From JANQFV01 sp964468185 (GTDB lineage: Bacteria; Planctomycetota; Phycisphaerae; UBA1845; Fen-1342), in assembly GCA_964468185.1 (NCBI GenBank), contig CAYXTR010000002.1:173622-237621 (forward strand): 64,000 nucleotides of DNA. The letters run 5' to 3'. A program made the position numbers and the translations under genes. How positions within the stretch are numbered: the stretch's first letter is position 1; each line of letters starts with the position of its first letter. A model generated the notes under the pieces. It was not told the DNA's origin, did not search any database, and saw nothing but the letters and a program-made list of their open reading frames with translations. Below are positions 27,319 through 36,604 of the stretch, in pieces.

Positions 27319-27519
27319 CTACCGTACGTGCCACTTGGTCAGGCGGCATTGACGGTCGAGCAGCCACCAAGAGTTCCAGTCGTCGCTGAGTTGGCGCAGA
27401 TCCAACTCAATCACCGACTCGTACGTCGCCAGCGTCTCTTGGGGAGTCTTGGAAACGGTCGCACAGCCGCTCGCCAGAGCCAGACTCGCAAATACGGCGA
27501 TCATCAGCAGTTTGCGCAT
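27319..27519 (-). CDS. Small lipoprotein, 66 aa
   Basis: Very short lipoprotein: MRKLLMIAVFASLALASGC is a basic start plus hydrophobic core ending in a lipobox (LASGC), with the lipidated cysteine at position 19. The mature part is under 50 residues and includes three tryptophans (DDWNSWWLLD, KWHV), a composition seen in small envelope proteins. The ATG at 27519 has an AGGTG about 8 nt upstream; an upstream in-frame start would add 10 residues without benefit. It lies convergent to the GspE-type gene (57 bp) and 100 bp downstream of tsaE. Function unknown. Confidence 0.75.
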   Translation of the reverse strand: MRKLLMIAVFASLALASGCATVSKTPQETLATYESVIELDLRQLSDDWNSWWLLDRQCRLTKWHVR

Positions 27520-27619
27520 TCGACTACACCTATTGAGGCCAAAACTCACTCAACCAGCGACGGTAGTGTCCGGAGTTTGCAGCTGACTGTCAACCGGCAT
27601 TCAACCAGTGCCCGCCGAG

Positions 27620-28096
27620 TCAGCGGCCCACCATGCTCTCGATCTGGTCGAGGCGGTCGCCCGCGCCGTCCCACGCAATCTCGATCGTCCGCTCGGTCGC
27701 ACCCGCGTGCGCCAACTCAATGCGGCATGCATCCGGCGGAATTGCGTCCGGGGTACGATCCGCCCACTCAACAGCGACGACTGAATCCGGTGACCGCATC
27801 TCTTCCATGCCGAGTGCCAGAAGCTCTTCGGCCGACGACAGTCGATAAGCATCTATGTGGAAAAGAGTTAGGGCTTCTCCGGCGTACTCGCGCACCAGCA
27901 CGAACGTCGGGCTTACGACCGGCTCGTCCTCCGGTACGCCCAGCCCGGCCGCCAACCCCTTCACAAACTGCGTCTTGCCCGCGCCCAGCGGTCCGGACAG
28001 TGCGATGAACTCGCCGCCGCGTAACAGACCGCCCAGCCCCCGCCCCACAGCAAACGTCTGTGCGGGGCTCGTCGCCCGTAGCGGATTCGTCCTCAT
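27620..28096 (-). CDS. tsaE: tRNA t6A biosynthesis ATPase TsaE
   Basis: Small P-loop ATPase that works with TsaB and TsaD in forming N6-threonylcarbamoyladenosine on tRNAs. It has the Walker A motif LSGPLGAGKTQFVKGLA, the family strand VVSPTFVLVREY, and the DAYRL and VAVEWADR motifs that are diagnostic for TsaE (YjeE). Length 158 is normal. Its ATG overlaps the thiL stop by 4 bp (ATGA), so translation is coupled. tsaB and tsaD are not in this window. Confidence 0.95.
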   Translation of the reverse strand: MRTNPLRATSPAQTFAVGRGLGGLLRGGEFIALSGPLGAGKTQFVKGLAAGLGVPEDEPVVSPTFVLVREYAGEALTLFHIDAYRLSSAEELLALGMEEMRSPDSVVAVEWADRTPDAIPPDACRIELAHAGATERTIEIAWDGAGDRLDQIESMVGR

Positions 28097-29052
28097 TGAA
28101 AATGCTCCCAGCCGCGAATCGGTATCGGCTCCCGACGTCCATCGGGCAACCCGAAGGAGAGATCACCACCAGCGATGATCGTCCCCAGCGGGAAAAGTCC
28201 AAAGGCCCGACAATCTTCGTCCGCCGTCTGAGCGGGCACGACGATCAACAGCTCGAAATCCTCGCCATCATATAGTGCGTGCTCACGGGCCGGTCGGCCG
28301 TCCTGCGTCGCAAGTCGCAACGCATCCGCGTGCGTGGCTTGATCCAGCGCCGCCGGATCCAGCACAGCCCCCACCCCCGACGCATCGAGAATCCGCCAGA
28401 GATCCAGGGCCAGTCCGTCGCTGACATCAATCATCGCATGCGGGCGAAGCCGGTCCGCGACCTGCTGCGCCAATTGGACCCGCGGTTCAAAGGTCAGGTG
28501 CCGGCCCAGTATAGAGCCACCCACCGGGCCCGATAACCACACCCGATCGCCGACCTGCGCTCCGTTGCGCCGCACCGGACCGCTCGGCAGTTCACACACG
28601 GCGGCCACGCTGACACTGATCGCCGTCGGCTGCGGCCAACTGTTGGTGTCGCCGCCGACGACGGGGCAGCCGAACTGACGCCCGCAGGCATGTGCCCCCG
28701 CGATGAGCGCTTCGGCGTCGTCCATGCTCAACGAGTCTTGGAGCGCAACGGCGCATAGCGCAGCGACGGGTCGGGCAGCCATCGCCGCACAATCGCTCAG
28801 ATTCACTGCGAGTGCCTTGCGCCCGATCTGCTCCCATCCGTGCTGCCCGGAGTCGAAATCCGTGCCGTCCATCAGCATATCTACCGACCACAGCAGTGTC
28901 GGAAAATCTTGGGTGATCAGGCACATATCATCGTTCACGTCGAGCGCGCGGTGTTCCTCACCCCCCTGGTTCAACAGGGTGCGCAGCCGACGCAGCAGCG
29001 CGAGCTCGCCGCGGGATCGATCAGGCGGAGTGGGTTTGGCCGGGCTCATCAC
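28093..29052 (-). CDS. thiL: Thiamine-monophosphate kinase
   Basis: ATP-dependent kinase that makes thiamine diphosphate from thiamine monophosphate, in the PurM/AIR-synthetase fold. Visible motifs are the N-terminal LALLRRLRTLLNQGG, the metal-binding WSVDMLMDGTDFD, VNLSDCAAMAARPVAA, the VGGDTNSW loop, MIDVSDGLALDL and ALYDGEDFELLI, all in the expected order for ThiL. Length 319 is normal. It sits upstream of tsaE with a 4-bp overlap, a non-functional but common type of bacterial operon pairing. The gene is divergent from the metallopeptidase-like gene at 29216. Confidence 0.95.
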   Translation of the reverse strand: MMSPAKPTPPDRSRGELALLRRLRTLLNQGGEEHRALDVNDDMCLITQDFPTLLWSVDMLMDGTDFDSGQHGWEQIGRKALAVNLSDCAAMAARPVAALCAVALQDSLSMDDAEALIAGAHACGRQFGCPVVGGDTNSWPQPTAISVSVAAVCELPSGPVRRNGAQVGDRVWLSGPVGGSILGRHLTFEPRVQLAQQVADRLRPHAMIDVSDGLALDLWRILDASGVGAVLDPAALDQATHADALRLATQDGRPAREHALYDGEDFELLIVVPAQTADEDCRAFGLFPLGTIIAGGDLSFGLPDGRREPIPIRGWEHFQ

Positions 29053-29112
29053 GTCGATATTGTATGGAATTGTCGCGGCACGGTCGCCAGCGGACCCGTC
29101 AGCGACTTTTTC

Positions 29113-29142
29113 TTGCGGGGGCCGGGGCGGCGCGACTACAAT
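29113..29142 (+). promoter_or_regulatory. Candidate promoter for the 29216 gene
   Basis: TTGCGG (29113-29118) and TACAAT (29137-29142) are 18 bp apart on the plus strand, with the -10 matching 5 of 6 consensus bases. The element lies about 75 bp upstream of the start. Weak -35, so moderate support only. Confidence 0.35.
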
Positions 29143-29215
29143 CGCTGCGTCAAGGTCCCTAGCGACCCGACAGGTCTATTTGCGCAAGTTATCAGCCTCA
29201 TGTTAACGGGAGTGG

Positions 29216-30745
29216 ATGCCCATGCGTCACGTTCACATCGTTGCTCTGATCGCCGCCGGGCTGGCCTGCACGCTCGTCGCGACGACTGGCTTCGCCGAGA
29301 GTCAGGATCGCATCGACGGCCAGTATCGTGTGTACCAGTACGATGGCACGCACTACGAGGGTCACGTCACCGAGAAGCCCAATGGCACCTATGAGGTCAA
29401 GACCAAACGCGGCTTCATCATCACGGTCCGCAAGAACCAGGTGAAGGAGCTCGTCCCGCTTGAGGAGGTCGAGGACTGGAAGATCTCGTTCGGCCCGCAC
29501 AGCGTCCAGGCGCCCTTGTCGCCCCTGCGGCGTGAGATCTCTGAGGAAGAGATCCAGGAGTTCGTCTCCGGCATCACGGTCGATCTCGATCCCGAGTTCA
29601 CCGGTGCTTCCGAAGAAGACATGATGGGCGAGCTACCGCTCGATGTGGACAGCCTCAAGGACATGCTGCGGAAAGCCAGCATGACGTGGGAGGAGGGGGT
29701 GCCGCCGGAGGAGCAGGACAACGTTCTGATCCGGCCGCACTTCGTGATGGTCTGCACCGCGGATCCGGAGTCGGCCCGCGCCCTGGGCAGTCGACTCGAG
29801 CGTGTGTGGGCGTGGAACGTCAAGTACCTGGAGATGCTTGATCTGCCGGCAGTTCGCCCAGACCACAAGCTCGAGCTCTTCTACTTCGCCACGCAGGACG
29901 AGTTGATGAAGTATTCGCTGAGCCAGGGCAGCCAGACCTCCCCCGGTGTTCTGGGCTATTACAGTCCAAGCTGGAACCGGTCGCACTTTTTCGACATGTG
30001 GACGTTTGCCGGTTTCCAGGGCGATGTACGTAAACTGGAAGACCCCAACACGCCCTGGCGCGAGCGTCAGCGCACAAAGAACGAGTTGAAACGAAAAGTC
30101 GAGTTTTACAACATCGAGGTGATTCAGCACGAGATCGGCCACCATATCCACTTCAACGTCGGCCTCTTCTCGCGTGACGCCTTTGGCGGCCACACGGTAC
30201 CGGTCTGGCTGGTCGAGGGCACGACGATGATGTTCGAGGTGCCACCATCGGAAATGGGTGGCAGCCTCGGCCTGATGAACCACAACCGCCTCTTTCAGTT
30301 GCGGCAGATTTTCGGTAATGAGCCCCTCAACCCCGATACGCTGAAGATGTTCATGATGAACAATGCCCTTTGGTACGGCGGTGGCGGGTGGGGGGTCGGC
30401 CAGTCCTATTGCCTCGGCTGGTCACTGGTGTACTACCTGTACAAGGAACGTCGCGAGGAATTGGGTGCGTTCTGCCGCCGCGTGTTCGGCCGCGATACCG
30501 AGATGACGATCTCTGAGGTCGAAGCAGACTTGGTTGACTGCTTTGGCGAACTCGACGAGGAGTGGTTCGAAGACTATTACGACTTCATGAACGACCTGGT
30601 CCTGCGCCCCTCACTGGTGGAACCCGATAGCGAAGACTCGGCACGGCAGCAGAATATCGCCCGCCACCGCGACCGCAGCCTGCGTGGCGGCTTCTCCAAG
30701 CCGGACTCGGACCGTCGACCGCCGGGCCGTGGGCGGGGACGTTGA
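29216..30745 (+). CDS. Secreted gluzincin-like putative metallopeptidase (DUF1570-like)
   Basis: Exported protein of 509 residues with a signal peptide (IVALIAAGLACTLVATTGFAES). Residues about 30-85 form a small SH3-like strand region (YRVYQYDGTHYEGHV, YEVKTKRGFIITV). The middle has FVMVCTADPESARALGSRLE, a segment shared with DUF1570/peptidase-MA-like proteins. The HExxH zinc motif is at 305-309 (QHEIGHHIH), and VWLVEGTTMMFE about 35 residues later supplies the third ligand glutamate, as in gluzincins. Either ATG 29216 or ATG 29222 may start it. A strong terminator follows at 30785-30829. Peptide substrate and activity are inferred. Confidence 0.85.
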   Translation: MPMRHVHIVALIAAGLACTLVATTGFAESQDRIDGQYRVYQYDGTHYEGHVTEKPNGTYEVKTKRGFIITVRKNQVKELVPLEEVEDWKISFGPHSVQAPLSPLRREISEEEIQEFVSGITVDLDPEFTGASEEDMMGELPLDVDSLKDMLRKASMTWEEGVPPEEQDNVLIRPHFVMVCTADPESARALGSRLERVWAWNVKYLEMLDLPAVRPDHKLELFYFATQDELMKYSLSQGSQTSPGVLGYYSPSWNRSHFFDMWTFAGFQGDVRKLEDPNTPWRERQRTKNELKRKVEFYNIEVIQHEIGHHIHFNVGLFSRDAFGGHTVPVWLVEGTTMMFEVPPSEMGGSLGLMNHNRLFQLRQIFGNEPLNPDTLKMFMMNNALWYGGGGWGVGQSYCLGWSLVYYLYKERREELGAFCRRVFGRDTEMTISEVEADLVDCFGELDEEWFEDYYDFMNDLVLRPSLVEPDSEDSARQQNIARHRDRSLRGGFSKPDSDRRPPGRGRGR

Positions 30746-30784
30746 AACGAAGCGTAAGCGTTGATCATTTCCAGGGCATACAAT

Positions 30785-30829
30785 CGGACGCCACGGGATC
30801 TGCACGATCGCCGGGGCGTCCGCTTTTTT
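30785..30829 (+). terminator. Intrinsic terminator after the 29216 gene
   Basis: Perfect 8-bp inverted repeat CGGACGCC (30785-30792) and GGCGTCCG (30115-type partner at 30815-30822), followed after one base by six T residues (30824-30829). The 22-nt loop is long but the T run is clear. It ends the 29216 transcript and argues that the next gene starts downstream of it. Confidence 0.75.
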
Positions 30830-30907
30830 GTTGGGCAGCGTGAGCGTTCGGCACCGCCGGCCCACGCCAGCGTCTTTCGGCGCCACAGGCTGTGTGCGGC
30901 AATACCC

Positions 30908-31924
30908 ATGATCGCGGTCTGCGGTATCAGCCTGGCGACCGTGAGCGCGACGCCGCGGGCAGCGACGCCGCGCTCCAGCGATCCGCCGCAAACTCCTCCC
31001 GTTCCGCCCGCCTCAGCAAACGAGGTTCTCAGTGTTCCGCATTTCCGGATCGAGCACTGGGGCGATACCAGACAGGCCGCTTTGCTCGCCGTGCAGCTTG
31101 AGGATGTGCTCGCCGCTCACCGGCGCTTTGTCCGGGAGTTGGGCTTGCCGAACTCGAGGCTCAGCGACCGCTTGCACGTCCGCTATCTCCCGACTTGGCA
31201 AGCCTACCAGCAGTTGGTCCAGGGGGCGCAACTGACGAAGCACGGCGGACTCGGACATTTTGATCCCAGTGATGGGCACATCGTTCTCTACGCGATTGCC
31301 ACCCACCCGGAGCTTGTGGAGCTGCGTCGCGCCCTGGCCGACGCCGAGAGGCCGGACGAGTATCATGCGCTGCAGAGCCGTCTGCAAGCACGCGAAATCC
31401 TCCTTCAGCGCAGCATCATTCGCCACGAAACCGCCCACCTGCTGCAAGCCGAGCTGGGCATCTTTCCTTCTTTCGACGACATGCCGCGCTGGCTGGTCGA
31501 GGGTCTCGCCACGCTCTTCGAAACGCTGGAATTTCCCGCCCACCACGCCCCGCAACCGATCAACACTTTGCGTCGCCACGAACTGATCAAGCTCCACGGC
31601 GACGACCCCGACCTGCCGGCACGCCTGCGCCGTCTGATCCTCGAAAAGGAGTGCTGGCGCGAAGGATCCGACTATGCGCTCGCCTGGGCGATCTGCCACC
31701 ATCTGTACGCTGACAGGCCGCGGGCACTCGGCCGCCTGTTGCAACATATCGCGGAAGCCGGTGGCTTGCCGGATGACGAGCATCTCCGGCGACGTCTGCT
31801 CGAACGTCTCCTCGGCCCCTTCGACGACGACTGGGCCCACGCAGTGCTCGCCAGCGTGGGCATGGCAACCGCATCTCAGCCAACGACGCATCCGACAACA
31901 CAGCCTCCGACCGCGGACGGCTAG
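30908..31924 (+). CDS. Second exported gluzincin-like putative metallopeptidase
   Basis: Putative exported metallopeptidase of about 338 residues. The frame is open from 30761, but that part crosses the terminator, so I chose the ATG at 30908, which directly begins a signal-peptide-like MIAVCGISLATVSATPRA. The HExxH motif is RHETAHLLQ with the first histidine at 173, and RWLVEGLATLFE follows about 30 residues later as the third zinc ligand. The region before it (FRIEHWGDTRQAALLAVQLE) is the same kind of DUF1570-like strand-helix segment as in the previous gene, so the two are distant paralogues. The tail is a Thr/Pro-rich TTHPTTQPP stretch. Start position is uncertain. Confidence 0.8.
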   Translation: MIAVCGISLATVSATPRAATPRSSDPPQTPPVPPASANEVLSVPHFRIEHWGDTRQAALLAVQLEDVLAAHRRFVRELGLPNSRLSDRLHVRYLPTWQAYQQLVQGAQLTKHGGLGHFDPSDGHIVLYAIATHPELVELRRALADAERPDEYHALQSRLQAREILLQRSIIRHETAHLLQAELGIFPSFDDMPRWLVEGLATLFETLEFPAHHAPQPINTLRRHELIKLHGDDPDLPARLRRLILEKECWREGSDYALAWAICHHLYADRPRALGRLLQHIAEAGGLPDDEHLRRRLLERLLGPFDDDWAHAVLASVGMATASQPTTHPTTQPPTADG

Positions 31925-31987
31925 GGCTCGCCCGCGTCCCATCCTGCTACGCTATCCAAATCACTACCAACGCCCCATAATGTCGCC

Positions 31988-32755
31988 ATGTCGCCCGACG
32001 TGCATGTCCGCCCCGCCGCATCTCCCGCCCGCCTCAGCTCGCCCCGCTTCTGGCGCCGCTACGCCCGCGAGGCCAAACGCCCCCTCCACTGCCTCATGTT
32101 CCTCGGCCCGTGGGTCATCCTCTACGAGCTGCTCGCCTGGCGCATCGTCGCCACCGGCGGCGGTGGCCGCGAATTGCTGGCCCACAGCATGATTCAGGGG
32201 GTGCTGGGCTGGTTTGGTATCGCCGGCTTCTGGGTCCCCGGCGTGGTGCTGGTCGTGGCGCTGGTCATCCTGCACGTAAAGCGGGAGGAGAAGTTCAAGG
32301 CCCGCTGGTGGGTACCACTGCTCATGCTCGTTGAGAGCGCACTGGTCAGCATCCCGCTGGTCGTGCTGGCCGGTTTTTTCTCCCCCCGTGCGTCCGCCGT
32401 CGCGGTCGACACGCATTCACGTCTGATCATCGCCCTTGGAGCCGGCATCTATGAGGAGCTCGTCTTTCGCCTGCTTGCCATTGGCGCGCTCACGTGGCTG
32501 TTGGTGCAGGTTGCGCACGTCTGGCAGACGGCAGCCGTCCCGGCCGCTGCTGTGCTCGCCGCCATCCTGTTTGCGCTGTGTCATTTCGAGCCCATTGGCT
32601 GGGACACGTTCGGCTGGCACGCCTTTTGGTTCCTGCTGGTAGGGGGGGTGTATCTTTCCGCGGTATTTGTGGGGCGCGGCCTTGGCATCGCCAGCGGTAG
32701 CCATGCGACCTACAACGTACTGATGGTGCTCTTCGCGGGCAGCGGCACCGGTTGA
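31988..32755 (+). CDS. CPBP family intramembrane metalloprotease-like protein
   Basis: Polytopic inner-membrane protein of 255 residues with about six or seven hydrophobic segments. It carries the CPBP (CAAX protease and bacteriocin-processing, formerly Abi) motif 1 GIYEELVFRLLAIG, with paired glutamates and an arginine, motif 2 FALCHFEP, with a histidine, and a later SGSHATYN histidine. These residues form the active site in the Rce1 relatives. Substrate unknown; bacterial members are often linked to self-immunity, sorting or membrane-protein turnover. It follows the metallopeptidase-like gene by 63 bp on the same strand. Confidence 0.88.
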   Translation: MSPDVHVRPAASPARLSSPRFWRRYAREAKRPLHCLMFLGPWVILYELLAWRIVATGGGGRELLAHSMIQGVLGWFGIAGFWVPGVVLVVALVILHVKREEKFKARWWVPLLMLVESALVSIPLVVLAGFFSPRASAVAVDTHSRLIIALGAGIYEELVFRLLAIGALTWLLVQVAHVWQTAAVPAAAVLAAILFALCHFEPIGWDTFGWHAFWFLLVGGVYLSAVFVGRGLGIASGSHATYNVLMVLFAGSGTG

Positions 32756-32826
32756 ACGGAGCCAGAACCGCGATTGGAAGACTGACCTCCGGTCGGTCGT
32801 GCCTGGACTACCAACCAACGATCTTC

Positions 32827-33297
32827 TCATTCCACCGCCGCGCCACACTCGGAGCACCGGCCCGTCATATTCCCCGTCAGGTCATAGCCGCAATGCTGGC
32901 AACGACCCGCTCCGTACGGGCGTCGGTCGACCAGCCAGAAGATGACGGTCCCCGCCATGATCACGACCAGCGGAATCCAGATCGGCAACCATCCCCGCCA
33001 ATACGTGCCAGTGCGCGTCAGCGTCGGAAATGCATTCGGCAACATACGCGGCCGACTCACCAGCAGCCCGCCGGCGAGGCCCTCTTCGATGGGCTGAACA
33101 TGCTGCACCAGGAAGACGCATCCGCGCCCGAGGCCTACGGAAAACGGCCCGAAATCGACCCAGACGTAGAACACACACGCGGTCACCTGCAAGACCAACA
33201 GTGCAATTGCGACACGTAAGCCCGCGCGTTTCAGGGTCTGAAGTCGCCGCGGTGGCGGCAGGGGCGAAGCGGCGCGCGGCTCGGCGGAACGGCTCAT
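32827..33297 (-). CDS. Two-pass membrane protein with C-terminal CGYDLTGN zinc ribbon
   Basis: Protein of 156 residues with one transmembrane segment near the start (RVAIALLVLQVTACVFYVWV) and a second near the end (WLPIWIPLVVIMAGTVIFWLV). The cytosolic C-terminus is a zinc ribbon, CQHCGYDLTGNMTGRCSECG, of a type widespread in planctomycetes; its four cysteines are all present. Function unknown. The ATG at 33297 avoids overlap with the acyl-CoA dehydrogenase stop 14 bp upstream; a longer frame to 33327 exists. The zinc-ribbon style is one of the taxonomic hints in this window. Confidence 0.82.
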   Translation of the reverse strand: MSRSAEPRAASPLPPPRRLQTLKRAGLRVAIALLVLQVTACVFYVWVDFGPFSVGLGRGCVFLVQHVQPIEEGLAGGLLVSRPRMLPNAFPTLTRTGTYWRGWLPIWIPLVVIMAGTVIFWLVDRRPYGAGRCQHCGYDLTGNMTGRCSECGAAVE

Positions 33298-33310
33298 TGC
33301 GAGCAATACC

Positions 33311-34489
33311 TCAAAAAGCCTCCACACCCGTGATCTGCCGGCCCACGATCAGCTCGTGAATCGTCTCGGTCCCCTCGTACGTGATTACGCTTTCCATGTT
33401 CAGCATGTGTCGAATCGGGCAATGCTCGACGGTAATTCCGCCGGCTCCGAGCATGTCCCGCGCATCCCGCGCCACATCGAGCGCCATGCGCACGTTGTTC
33501 CACTTCGCCAGCGAGACCTGCGTGTGATGCAGCTCGCCGCGGTCCTTCAGCCGCCCCAACTGCCAGACGAGCAATTGTCCTGTGGCGATCCGGCGCGCCA
33601 TATCCGCGAGCCGCTGCTGCATGGTCTGCTTGTGAATGAGCGTCTCACCGAACAACTTGCGATCGCGGGCAAATTGCAGTGCTTCGCGATAACACGCCTG
33701 TGCCGCCCCGACTGCGCCCCATGCGATACCGTAGCGAGCCTGCGTCAGGCAACTCAGCGGTGCGCCCAGCCCGCGGGCCGCGGGCAGCCGATTGTGCTCC
33801 GGCACGCGGCAGTTGTCGAAGAACAGCTCGCTCGTCACCGATGCCCGCAAGGAGAATTTGTGCTCGATATCCCGCGCCTCATAGCCCCGGGTGCCGCGCT
33901 CCACCAGGAACCCCTGCACGCCGTCATCCGTCATCGCCCACACGACGGCCACGTCCGCGACGGTGCCATTCGTGATCCACATCTTGGCGCCGTTGAGCAC
34001 CCACGCATCGCCCTCTTTCTGTGCGTGCGTCTTCATGGTGCCTGGGTCGGACCCGCCATCGGGCTCGGTGAGACCGAAGCACCCGATCTGCTCCGCCCGC
34101 GCCATCGCCGGCAGCCACCGCTGCTTCTGCGCGTCCGATCCGTAGCGGTCAATCGGGTACATCACAAGGCCCGATTGCACCGATGCGAAGCTCCGCAGGC
34201 CGCTGTCGCCGCGCTCGAGCTCCTGCATGATCAGCCCATATGCGACGTTCGACAGGCCCGCACACCCGTAGTCCTCGAAGGTCGGGCCGAACAAGCCCAG
34301 TTCCGCCATCGTCGGGATCAACTCATCTGGAAACCGCTCATGCTCGAAACAGTCGGCAATGATCGGCAGCACCTGGTCGTCGACGAAGCGCGCCACGGCG
34401 TCCTGCACCTGCCGCTCATCCTCGGTCAGCAGGCTTGCCAGGTTCATGAAATCGGGCTGTGCGATATCCGGCGTCACAAGGCACCTCAC
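33311..34489 (-). CDS. gcdH: Glutaryl-CoA dehydrogenase-like acyl-CoA dehydrogenase
   Basis: FAD flavoenzyme that oxidises glutaryl-CoA with decarboxylation to crotonyl-CoA in lysine/tryptophan breakdown, if correctly assigned. Shared features with GcdH are SFASVQSGLVMYPIDRYGS, CFGLTEPDGGSDPGTMKT, MWITNGTVADVAVVW, and the C-terminal IRHMLNMESVITYEGTETIH, where the glutamate of YEGT is the catalytic base, then ITGVEAF. Length 392 is normal. It is the only acyl-CoA enzyme in the window and no electron-transfer flavoprotein gene is present. A close relative acting on another acyl-CoA remains possible. Confidence 0.88.
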   Translation of the reverse strand: MRCLVTPDIAQPDFMNLASLLTEDERQVQDAVARFVDDQVLPIIADCFEHERFPDELIPTMAELGLFGPTFEDYGCAGLSNVAYGLIMQELERGDSGLRSFASVQSGLVMYPIDRYGSDAQKQRWLPAMARAEQIGCFGLTEPDGGSDPGTMKTHAQKEGDAWVLNGAKMWITNGTVADVAVVWAMTDDGVQGFLVERGTRGYEARDIEHKFSLRASVTSELFFDNCRVPEHNRLPAARGLGAPLSCLTQARYGIAWGAVGAAQACYREALQFARDRKLFGETLIHKQTMQQRLADMARRIATGQLLVWQLGRLKDRGELHHTQVSLAKWNNVRMALDVARDARDMLGAGGITVEHCPIRHMLNMESVITYEGTETIHELIVGRQITGVEAF

Positions 34490-34639
34490 ATGGCTAAGGG
34501 ACGGTTTTTCGTGATTCTAGCGGGGCTTGCAGGCCCGGGCGAGTTGTGATGCTTGCTACAATCCTCTTGGCCGCCTACAAAGCGCCTGGCGCACCTGACG
34601 GAACAGGTTCGCGTGACCTCGCAGGAGCACGCACCCGGC

Positions 34640-36583
34640 ATGCCACTCAAGATCCGCTGTCCCCACTGCATGCGCACGCTCGTCGCCGACGATGATGTCG
34701 CCGGCGAAACCAAGAAGTGTCCCGCCTGCGGCGAGTTCTTCAACGTGCCGCTGCCGAAGATCGCCTTAGGCGAGCGCGAGCCGACCTCCCGTCCGGGTCG
34801 CCTGTGCCCGCGCTGCGGTGAGGAAGTCGGCCCGACGGCGACCATTTGCCGGGGCTGCGCCACGGATCTCGCCACCGGAAAACGTCTGCCGTGGAAACGT
34901 CGCATCGCGCTGTTGTCGTGGCGCTTCTGGACCATCAGCGGCGTCACGGTGGTCATCCTGATCATCGCGGTCTTTGCGGGCGTTCAGCTTTATCAAATTC
35001 GCACGCAACCACCGACCGATTCATTCACGCCCGCCGCTCCGCACGATATCCCCGCCGACGCAGTGGCCGCGGCCCTGCTCGATGCCGCGACGCGCGCAGC
35101 GCGACTGGCGGCGCTGGATGCGCTGCGGCCCTTCGAATTACGCGCGATGCCCGCCGTGGCCGCCGCACTCGCCGAATCGCTTGCCGAACCACCCGCGCAC
35201 GCTGAGCAGCACCGTAATCAGCGCGCCGCCATCCGCCTGCTCGCCCGCAATGCTCACGCGCATCCCGACAAGACAGAGGCCTGGCTCGGTATCCTGGCGC
35301 GGGCGCAGGAAATCCCCGAACTGCGCGCGGCTGCACTCCGCGCCCGCGGCATGCTCGGTGATCAGACGATTGCCACGCCGCTGGTCGAGCTCTGGCTGAC
35401 GCACCTGCGTGAACTCCTGGCTCTCGAGCAGATCGTTCGCGTGGCGCAAATGGATGACGAGGCCGCGGCGCGCCAGGCGTTGCGCAAGGCTCGTGACAAG
35501 CTGCGGGCTGTTGGCGAGGGTTTGCAAGCGCTCGCCGAACAGGATCGCCTTGTGGTCTTCGCGCCGCTTACTGCCGCCTTCTGGGAAAGTTGGCAATGGG
35601 TCGGGCAGGCCCGCGGCGAGCGCTTCGCTGAAGAAGTCTTCAACCTCGCTCGTCCGACCGAGCGCGCCCTCGAGTTCCAGCCTGAAGATGTCCGCCAGCC
35701 ACGGGAGACAATGAAGGCAGTGGCTCAGCACGCTGACCCCGCAGCCCGCGCCGCCGCCGGCGTCATTCTGACGCAGCGGGCCCCGCAATATCGCACGCGC
35801 CGCGAGGAGATCGCTGACATCCTCGCCGACCTGCTCGCCAACTGCGACGCCGCCGACCAGCAGCGCCTCACCTGGTCGATTGCCCGCTTGCGTGAGAAGC
35901 TCTTCGGTGTGGAGCCGCGTGTGCATCCGCTGGATGTTACCCGCGACGAAATCGCCGCCGCCCAGCGCTGGGGGACGCCCACGATGCCCGCGGTCTTGAA
36001 AGACCGCTATCCCACCCCACCACGGTTGACGTACCGCGCCGTCACGTCCGACCGGCTGTTGGAGCAGGATCTGCTCGCCGACCTGCGCGCCGATTGGTCC
36101 CTGGGCCTGGTCGCGGCGGATTACTGGCTGGCGGCGGACCTGGGCGTCACCCCACGATTGCGTGAGCTGGTTGATCCCACACAACGCAATCCGAACTACG
36201 CCGCCCTCGCCGCAGGTCTCGTGCTCGCCGCCGAGCTTCACGCACACGAGTTGCGGCCGGAGCTGGACTTGTGGCGCGAAGCGCGCGAACAGCCCGCGTG
36301 GGTGCGCTCCCTCGCCGCTACGAGTCTGGCAGCGCTCGACCTGCAGCGCGGGCGCACGCCGCGCACGTGGCCAGCCGACCTCGAGTTTGACAATGAAGCC
36401 CTGCTCGACACAGGCCGGCCCGGTTGGGTACATTTCGGTCGGGCGATTGCGGCGGGCGGACGGAACGCGATCGCCTGTCTCGAGAATTCCGCGACACCAC
36501 GACTCGCCGACCAGGCTCGGGAGCAACTCATCGAAGCGGCCCGCACGGCCTGGGTCGAGCGGGCCGGTCATCTGAGACCGTAA
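34640..36583 (+). CDS. Zinc-ribbon membrane protein with helical-repeat domain
   Basis: Protein of 647 residues from the ATG at 34640 (CAGGAG about 13 nt upstream). The first 35 residues are an MJ0042-type zinc finger (CPHCMRTLVADDDVAG, KKCPACGEFF). A second zinc ribbon follows (CPRCGEEVGPTATICRGC). One transmembrane helix (VTVVILIIAVFAGVQLYQI) near residue 115 separates this cytosolic part from about 500 residues rich in Ala, Leu and Arg, with a helical-repeat character (HEAT-like: AALDALRPFELRAMPAVAAAL, AAALRARGMLG), probably periplasmic. No catalytic motif is seen. It is followed after 21 bp by the rhomboid gene, so a membrane-protein quality-control link is possible but unproven. Confidence 0.82.
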   Translation: MPLKIRCPHCMRTLVADDDVAGETKKCPACGEFFNVPLPKIALGEREPTSRPGRLCPRCGEEVGPTATICRGCATDLATGKRLPWKRRIALLSWRFWTISGVTVVILIIAVFAGVQLYQIRTQPPTDSFTPAAPHDIPADAVAAALLDAATRAARLAALDALRPFELRAMPAVAAALAESLAEPPAHAEQHRNQRAAIRLLARNAHAHPDKTEAWLGILARAQEIPELRAAALRARGMLGDQTIATPLVELWLTHLRELLALEQIVRVAQMDDEAAARQALRKARDKLRAVGEGLQALAEQDRLVVFAPLTAAFWESWQWVGQARGERFAEEVFNLARPTERALEFQPEDVRQPRETMKAVAQHADPAARAAAGVILTQRAPQYRTRREEIADILADLLANCDAADQQRLTWSIARLREKLFGVEPRVHPLDVTRDEIAAAQRWGTPTMPAVLKDRYPTPPRLTYRAVTSDRLLEQDLLADLRADWSLGLVAADYWLAADLGVTPRLRELVDPTQRNPNYAALAAGLVLAAELHAHELRPELDLWREAREQPAWVRSLAATSLAALDLQRGRTPRTWPADLEFDNEALLDTGRPGWVHFGRAIAAGGRNAIACLENSATPRLADQAREQLIEAARTAWVERAGHLRP

Positions 36584-36604
36584 TGCAGAGGACGACCTGA
36601 CCGC

